This document shows, one piece after another, positions 59,924 through 64,000 of a stretch of 64,000 nt of DNA; position 1 is the stretch's first letter; the number at the start of each line of letters is the position of its first letter. The stretch is taken from contig JAKCEW010000005.1 of NCBI GenBank assembly GCA_023539445.1, positions 6,123-70,122 of the forward strand, given 5' to 3'. This DNA comes from Candidatus Terraquivivens yellowstonensis (GTDB lineage Archaea; Thermoproteota; Nitrososphaeria_A; Caldarchaeales; Wolframiiraptoraceae). A program made the translations under genes and the position numbers. The notes beneath the pieces were generated by a model. It was not told the origin of the DNA and did not search any database. It worked only from the letters and a program-made list of their open reading frames with translations.

Positions 59924-60589
59924 TTGGTACCGAGGGATGTGCTCGAAAGGGACATAATCAAACACATGTCAAGGCAAGGCCTGAAGTTCGAGGGGAATGG
60001 CGAGGATGGCGTACTGAGGTTTGTCGGGAACGGCTCCACATACATCGTCAAGGTTCTGGATGAGACGGACGGAAGGCTGGAGCTGATTTCCGCCGCGTTG
60101 CAGTCAGCATTTTGGGCGGCCAAGGGCGAGAAGGCATACATCTTAGCCCCCAAGAGCATGGCCTCCACGGACGAGCTCATGGTTATCAGGCTGCACGGCA
60201 TAGGCCTTCTACTTTATGGGCCTCATGGGATAGAGGAGTTGCCACCCATCATAAAACATGTAAGGCACGATGAGAGAAAAGATGATGATAAAACTCCCAT
60301 AGAACTGGAAAGCATGCAGCGGGTGCTAGAAAAGGTAGAAAGGCTTGAGAGGTTCATCCACAGGATAAATGACGTGGACGCTCTGGCGTCGAGGCTTGAG
60401 AGGCTCGAGGCAATGTACCGCGAGCTCTCCAACAAGTTGTTGGTTTTTGAAGGTATGAGAGGCTCGCATGCCGGGATAGCAGTACCGGAAATGCCCAGCA
60501 GTAAAAGCAACGACATAAGCCCCGGAATCGAGCTACCGTCGTTCATGAAGGACAACCCATGGCTCAACATACTCTCGGGCAAAGGTTAG
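59924..60589 (+). CDS. Arcadin-2-like partner of crenactin (predicted)
   Basis: 221 aa, TTG start, CTTTTAAC TATA box about 35 nt upstream. Residues 1-115 form a small globular domain; 128-178 a coiled coil (LESMQRVLEKVERLERFIHR, LASRLERLEAMYREL); then a Ser/Pro-rich linker and a short hydrophobic C-terminus (SFMKDNPWLNILSGKG). This layout, length and position just before the actin gene match arcadin-2, whose C-terminal helix binds crenactin filaments. Identity is inferred from layout, not from a clear sequence signature. Confidence 0.6.
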   Translation: MVPRDVLERDIIKHMSRQGLKFEGNGEDGVLRFVGNGSTYIVKVLDETDGRLELISAALQSAFWAAKGEKAYILAPKSMASTDELMVIRLHGIGLLLYGPHGIEELPPIIKHVRHDERKDDDKTPIELESMQRVLEKVERLERFIHRINDVDALASRLERLEAMYRELSNKLLVFEGMRGSHAGIAVPEMPSSKSNDISPGIELPSFMKDNPWLNILSGKG

Positions 60590-60611
60590 TTTAACGCTTA
60601 AATCGCAAGCT

Positions 60612-61895
60612 ATGAACCTGTTGATAGGGATGTACGACGAAGATTATAAGAAGCGTTACGTGTTCGGAGCGGATTATGGAACCAGCGAGTTCAAGTACGG
60701 GCCGATAACCCAAGGCGAGAGACCCCTTACCGTGGAGAGCAGGGGCTACTTTCCTGAAAGGTCCGTCATATCCCAGATAATGGGGGTTGACCGCGAAGTA
60801 GTGGTCGGCAAAGACGTGACGCTCTTCTTGGAAAGCGGTGCAGAGCTTGCCACCAGACTGGTTTACCCAATGAGAGAAGGGATCATCATGAAGGATGATG
60901 CGAGGGCATGGAAGGTTGTGAGGGAGCTGACGCGCTATGCTTTGGAGGAGTTTAAACCAAAGGGCTGGGGCTTCAACGGCTTCTACGTCGTGGCAGCCCT
61001 CTCGGCGGTCGCGCCTAGGTACATGTATGAGAAGTTTTTTGAGATTTTTGAGAGCATGGCTAAAGAGGCAGGCCTCGTGCGCTCAGCGACGATAATCCCG
61101 CAGCCCTTGGCCGTTGCCATAGCCCACAAGAAGACTTCCTGCGTCGTTGTGGAGAGCGGGCACGGGAATACACAGTTCGCGCCCATCTCAAGAGCACCAA
61201 TCAGGGGCGCCGTCATAGCTTTGAATAGGGGAGGGAGCGACGCTAACGCAATCATGGCAGAAATTCTCAAAGATGCCGGCTATGGCGACTTGGCTGCCGA
61301 GGAAACCCTTGTGAGAAAGGTTAAGGAAAACTTGGGCTTGTTACCCGCTGATTTGGACTCCGCAATATCCTTCGCCAAGAACAACCCGGAGGCGGTCAGG
61401 GCAGTTTATGCGGTTCCCGGAACGAGGCTCAAGATAGACCTTGCCGAGAACTCTTGGGCAAGATTCTTGGTCGGCGAGTATGTCTTCAACCCGAACCATG
61501 AAATATTCCAGAGCTACTTCAAGAGGGGGATGCCAAGACCGAGGGATACAAAGGTTGGTGACGTCGTATTTTACGGGATGCTGGACATGGCCGAAGCCAT
61601 AACGACTGCCGTGGAGAAATGTCCTGTCGAGCTCCAGCCACTCCTCTACAGCCAGATACTCCTATCTGGTGGGAACTTCTCTTGGAATGTTCCAGAGAGG
61701 CTAAAGGGCATCTGTGTGGATTCCGCGACGAAGATTAAGCGCATGATGAGCGGGAAGGGCATAGAAAATGTGAACGTGATCATGGCTTCGGAACCACAGT
61801 ATTCAGTTTGGCGCGGTTGCATAGTTTACGGATACGCTGTTCCTGCAAGTTACAGTTGGTCTTGGGAGAAGATGGAGGGCTGGATGAACTTTTAA
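60612..61895 (+). CDS. Crenactin-type archaeal actin homologue
   Basis: 427 aa. Actin-fold motifs in order: phosphate 1 FGADYGTSEFKYGP (about residues 19-31), phosphate 2 VVVESGHGNTQFAPI (about 170-185; actin has IDSGDGVT), the adenosine loop LLSGGNFSWNVPERL (about 350-364) and ASEPQYSVWRGCIVYGYA (about 392-408; actin has ERKYSVWIGGSIL). Expected to form ATP-dependent double-helical filaments in cell-shape or division roles. ATG 60630 is an alternative start, better placed for a CTTAAAT box at 60597-60603. Follows the arcadin-2-like gene by 22 nt. Confidence 0.85.
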   Translation: MNLLIGMYDEDYKKRYVFGADYGTSEFKYGPITQGERPLTVESRGYFPERSVISQIMGVDREVVVGKDVTLFLESGAELATRLVYPMREGIIMKDDARAWKVVRELTRYALEEFKPKGWGFNGFYVVAALSAVAPRYMYEKFFEIFESMAKEAGLVRSATIIPQPLAVAIAHKKTSCVVVESGHGNTQFAPISRAPIRGAVIALNRGGSDANAIMAEILKDAGYGDLAAEETLVRKVKENLGLLPADLDSAISFAKNNPEAVRAVYAVPGTRLKIDLAENSWARFLVGEYVFNPNHEIFQSYFKRGMPRPRDTKVGDVVFYGMLDMAEAITTAVEKCPVELQPLLYSQILLSGGNFSWNVPERLKGICVDSATKIKRMMSGKGIENVNVIMASEPQYSVWRGCIVYGYAVPASYSWSWEKMEGWMNF

Positions 61896-61953
61896 AAACG
61901 TTGCATGGGTTAAAAAATTTTATAAGACCAAAAATCATTTTTTACAACAAAAA

Positions 61954-62286
61954 GTGGTTAGTTTGAGTAAAAAATATTTTAGGAGAGACGAGATCGTAGG
62001 CAAAGAGATAATCTCGGATGCGGCATTAAGACTGGGAAAGGTCAAAGACATCGGCTACGACTCTGAGGGGAAAATAGTCCTAATATATGACAAACCGGAT
62101 GGAGAGGAAGATGCTATACACTCATCACAGATAATGGCACTCGGAGATGTCGTGCTCATAAAGTCAGCGCCAGAGCCAACACCTCAGAAAAGCGCGACAT
62201 TGTTAAAGCACTGCCCAAACTGCGGAAAGGCAAACCCGCCGGAAATGCTTTTCTGCACATCCTGCGGAGCGAGGCTGGAGGCGTGA
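61954..62286 (+). CDS. PRC-barrel protein with C-terminal zinc ribbon
   Basis: 110 aa, GTG start, TATA box TTTTATAAG (61917-61925) about 33 nt upstream. Residues 10-75 fit a PRC barrel (VGKEIISDAALRLGKVKDIGYD, SSQIMALGDVVLIKS); residues 86-108 are a zinc ribbon (CPNCGKANPPEMLFCTSCG). PRC barrels occur in CdvA of archaeal division and in RNA-maturation proteins. Placed behind crenactin and 7 nt before a membrane protein with a similar ribbon, so an envelope or cytoskeletal adaptor is possible. Confidence 0.72.
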   Translation: MVSLSKKYFRRDEIVGKEIISDAALRLGKVKDIGYDSEGKIVLIYDKPDGEEDAIHSSQIMALGDVVLIKSAPEPTPQKSATLLKHCPNCGKANPPEMLFCTSCGARLEA

Positions 62287-62293
62287 GTGTATC

Positions 62294-63049
62294 ATGAAAT
62301 TAGAGGATAACCTGAGAGATTCGTACAATTACACCATAAAACTATTCAAAGACATAGGAAGGTTAATCATACTCATAATACTGAACATAATACCGATAGT
62401 CAACTTCATCGTATCAGGGTACTTCGCGAGGGTGGTGAGAGAATCTCCGAGGTCGGACGCACCGCCACCGCTAGAGAACTACGGAGAACTTTGGATAAAC
62501 GGTGCTAAGATCTTCGTCGCCATGCTCGTCTACATGATAGTACCCATAGGACTGATGGCAGCGGGTGCAGTCTCGTCGGTACTCGGAGCGTTCATGCCCT
62601 TAAGAGGCCTGGGTGTCTTGGGTACAATTATGACGGTCGCAGGAATCATATTGGCCTTCATAATTCTGATAATAGCAATCATGGCAATCACGCACATGGC
62701 TAAGACAGGGAAATTAGGGGATGCTTTCGACTTCAACAGGATACTCTCGGTAATCAAGAACGTCGGATGGTCAAACTACATACTCTGGGTAATCGTGATA
62801 TTCGTCATAGGGTTAGTCCTAACAGGTATATCGTACATACCTTACGTGGGCTGGATCTTGGCCTTGATAATCTCTCCAGTCTTCATGGTGTTCGTTGGAA
62901 GGTCAGCCTCGATAGTGTACGAGTCGGGAACAACACAGGCACCGGTAGCACCAACGACGGTGGCTGGTGTCCGATACTGCGGCTACTGTGGAAACCCACT
63001 AGGCCCAGAAGACAAATTCTGTGGCAAGTGTGGAAGGCCAGTCAAATAA
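62294..63049 (+). CDS. DUF4013-like multi-pass membrane protein with C-terminal zinc ribbon
   Basis: 251 aa, about five membrane helices (starting near residues 20, 73, 100, 152 and 178), then a cytosolic tail with YCGYCGNPLGPEDKFCGKCG. The membrane part resembles DUF4013 proteins: IIPIVNFIVSGYFARVVRE, an LGDAFDF segment and a WILALIISPVF end. Function unknown. It starts 7 nt after the PRC/zinc-ribbon gene, and the matching ribbons suggest the products meet. Confidence 0.72.
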   Translation: MKLEDNLRDSYNYTIKLFKDIGRLIILIILNIIPIVNFIVSGYFARVVRESPRSDAPPPLENYGELWINGAKIFVAMLVYMIVPIGLMAAGAVSSVLGAFMPLRGLGVLGTIMTVAGIILAFIILIIAIMAITHMAKTGKLGDAFDFNRILSVIKNVGWSNYILWVIVIFVIGLVLTGISYIPYVGWILALIISPVFMVFVGRSASIVYESGTTQAPVAPTTVAGVRYCGYCGNPLGPEDKFCGKCGRPVK

Positions 63050-63112
63050 AAACAAAATTAGGTAATGGAAGATACGCGAGTCCGTTTGCTAGGAGCAGGC
63101 ATGTGACATCTT

Positions 63113-63931
63113 CTACAAATTCTGAAACTTTACCCTAATACTGTCGCCTTCTTTAAGAGAAAAATACTTTGAAGCATTACCTTTGTTTACGGAAATTTCT
63201 AGTAATCCAAAGCTGTCAAAAAGTGCTAAAGGCGAATTCTCTTCGACTTCAGAATAACATTTAACCAACTTAACCTTATGGACATTCGAACCCGCCTCTA
63301 ATAAAATCGTTGGAGACTCAATAAAACCTTCTCTTGATATAAGCTCAGTGAAATATTTTTCATTCAAGTTTGTTATAACATTTCCAAAGTCGTCAACGTA
63401 CATTACCTTGAGAACAAGGTAACCTTCGCTATCTAATTTTGGCTCCTCAATAGAAAGCTCTTTTATGGAATTTACTTTAGGCCCAAAATCTTCAATCGCA
63501 ACCCCCTTTGAAATGTGGGCGGCGACCGGTGCAAAAACATCTCTACCATGGAATGTTGAAGAAACTCTTTCGAGGAAATATTTTCTATTTTCCAGTAAAA
63601 CAGCGCAAATGATTCCATCTTCAGATGCTGCGGGATACATGAGACCATTATCTGGTCCAACGAAAAAGTAATTTTTTGTCCTTATAGCTATAGGACGCCT
63701 TTTTGAACCAACTTCGGGGTCTACGACGCACAAGAAGATAGAATTTTCTGGAAAGTATCTGAAAGAATACTTTAGCAGGAAGGCAGCTTGGGATATGTCG
63801 TGAGGGCGAATTCTGTTAGTTAAATCTACGATGGTTGCTTCAGGATTTATTTTCAATATAGAGCCCTTCATTTCACCAACGAATATGCTCCCCTCGCCAA
63901 AGTCTGTGAGAAGAACTATTGGGCGTTTCAT
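63113..63931 (-). CDS. SAM hydrolase/adenosyl-fluoride-synthase-like DUF62 protein
   Basis: 272 aa from ATG 63931 (a TTG at 63949 is the alternative). PIVLLTDFGEGSIFVGEMKG, VVDPEVGSKRRPIAI, GPDNGLMYPA, FHGRDVFAPVAAHI and VMYVDDFGNVITNL are the DUF62 hallmarks. Members hydrolyse SAM to adenosine and methionine using the Asp-Arg-His water site; fluorinase activity is not implied. TATA-like ATATATTATA at about 63966-63976. Convergent with the membrane-protein gene. Confidence 0.92.
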   Translation of the reverse strand: MKRPIVLLTDFGEGSIFVGEMKGSILKINPEATIVDLTNRIRPHDISQAAFLLKYSFRYFPENSIFLCVVDPEVGSKRRPIAIRTKNYFFVGPDNGLMYPAASEDGIICAVLLENRKYFLERVSSTFHGRDVFAPVAAHISKGVAIEDFGPKVNSIKELSIEEPKLDSEGYLVLKVMYVDDFGNVITNLNEKYFTELISREGFIESPTILLEAGSNVHKVKLVKCYSEVEENSPLALFDSFGLLEISVNKGNASKYFSLKEGDSIRVKFQNL

Positions 63932-64000
63932 ATTCCTATTAAAAACCAACTCTATTATCTTAGCCTATAATATATCCTTTTCCGACCTTTACCCTTATTT

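Noticed and set aside
1-64000. CRISPR arrays, IS elements, prophage or integrated plasmid
   Set aside because: No regularly spaced repeats, transposase, integrase or terminal inverted repeats with target duplications were seen; the gene content is mainly housekeeping.

Overview
The window reads as a chromosomal segment of a thermophilic archaeon of the TACK (Thermoproteota) group, probably close to Aigarchaeota or deep Thaumarchaeota. The assignment is an inference from gene content. Evidence includes sn-glycerol-1-phosphate dehydrogenase (archaeal lipids), geranylgeranyl reductase, class I lysyl-tRNA synthetase, Taw1, Hjc, Nre, PurP, a HTH-ThiN (ThiR) regulator, a crenarchaeal-type single-OB SSB, and an actin homologue of the crenactin type. 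C/D box sRNAs and the many promoters whose TATA box lies about 27 nt from the start codon (leaderless mRNAs) fit the same picture. I see no IS element, prophage, integrase or CRISPR array; genes are dense on both strands.

Layout. 1-5 kb: edge of a B12/radical SAM gene, two pilin-like genes, a phosphodiesterase, tRNA-Cys and a SPASM radical SAM enzyme. 5-13 kb: family 4 UDG, AmrS-like radical SAM protein, UbiA prenyltransferase, HIT, HAD, Taw1, enolase-superfamily enzyme, inositol monophosphatase, D-2-hydroxyacid dehydrogenase. 13-19 kb: a purine operon (two purP paralogues, guaB, purA) ending in a gene-less, inverted-repeat-rich island, then an AdoMet decarboxylase-family gene and a probable structured RNA. 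19-29 kb: Mrp, MoaE, uS4, MazG, Nre, Hjc, a coiled-coil/wHTH pair, SSB, LysRS, a methyltransferase and D-aminoacyl-tRNA deacylase. 29-41 kb: split MgtE with PhoU/TrkA-C, THUMP protein, ThiR, EgsA, two-subunit fumarase, PncB/PncA, MoaC/MoaB, metallo-beta-lactamase, PAC2. 41-52 kb: Dcd, uS11, unknown gene, DUF1152, lipid reductase, a frameshifted DNA methylase gene, PfpI, SufT-like, ValRS and a Por-type 2-oxoacid:ferredoxin oxidoreductase. 52-56.1 kb: five C/D box sRNA genes around a group III alcohol dehydrogenase, a truncated nucleotide-sugar dehydrogenase and a KaiC-like ATPase. 56-64 kb: pyrBIC and divergent pyrD, then an arcadin-2-like gene with crenactin, two zinc-ribbon proteins and a SAM hydrolase.

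The most interesting items are the set of C/D sRNAs with TATA boxes at the right distance, a roughly 105-nt cloverleaf-like RNA candidate upstream of mrp, the crenactin/arcadin-2-like pair, a one-base frameshift in an archaeal DNA methylase gene, and the missing canonical start codon of the Por gamma/delta gene. All function calls come from reading the sequence; no database search was run.
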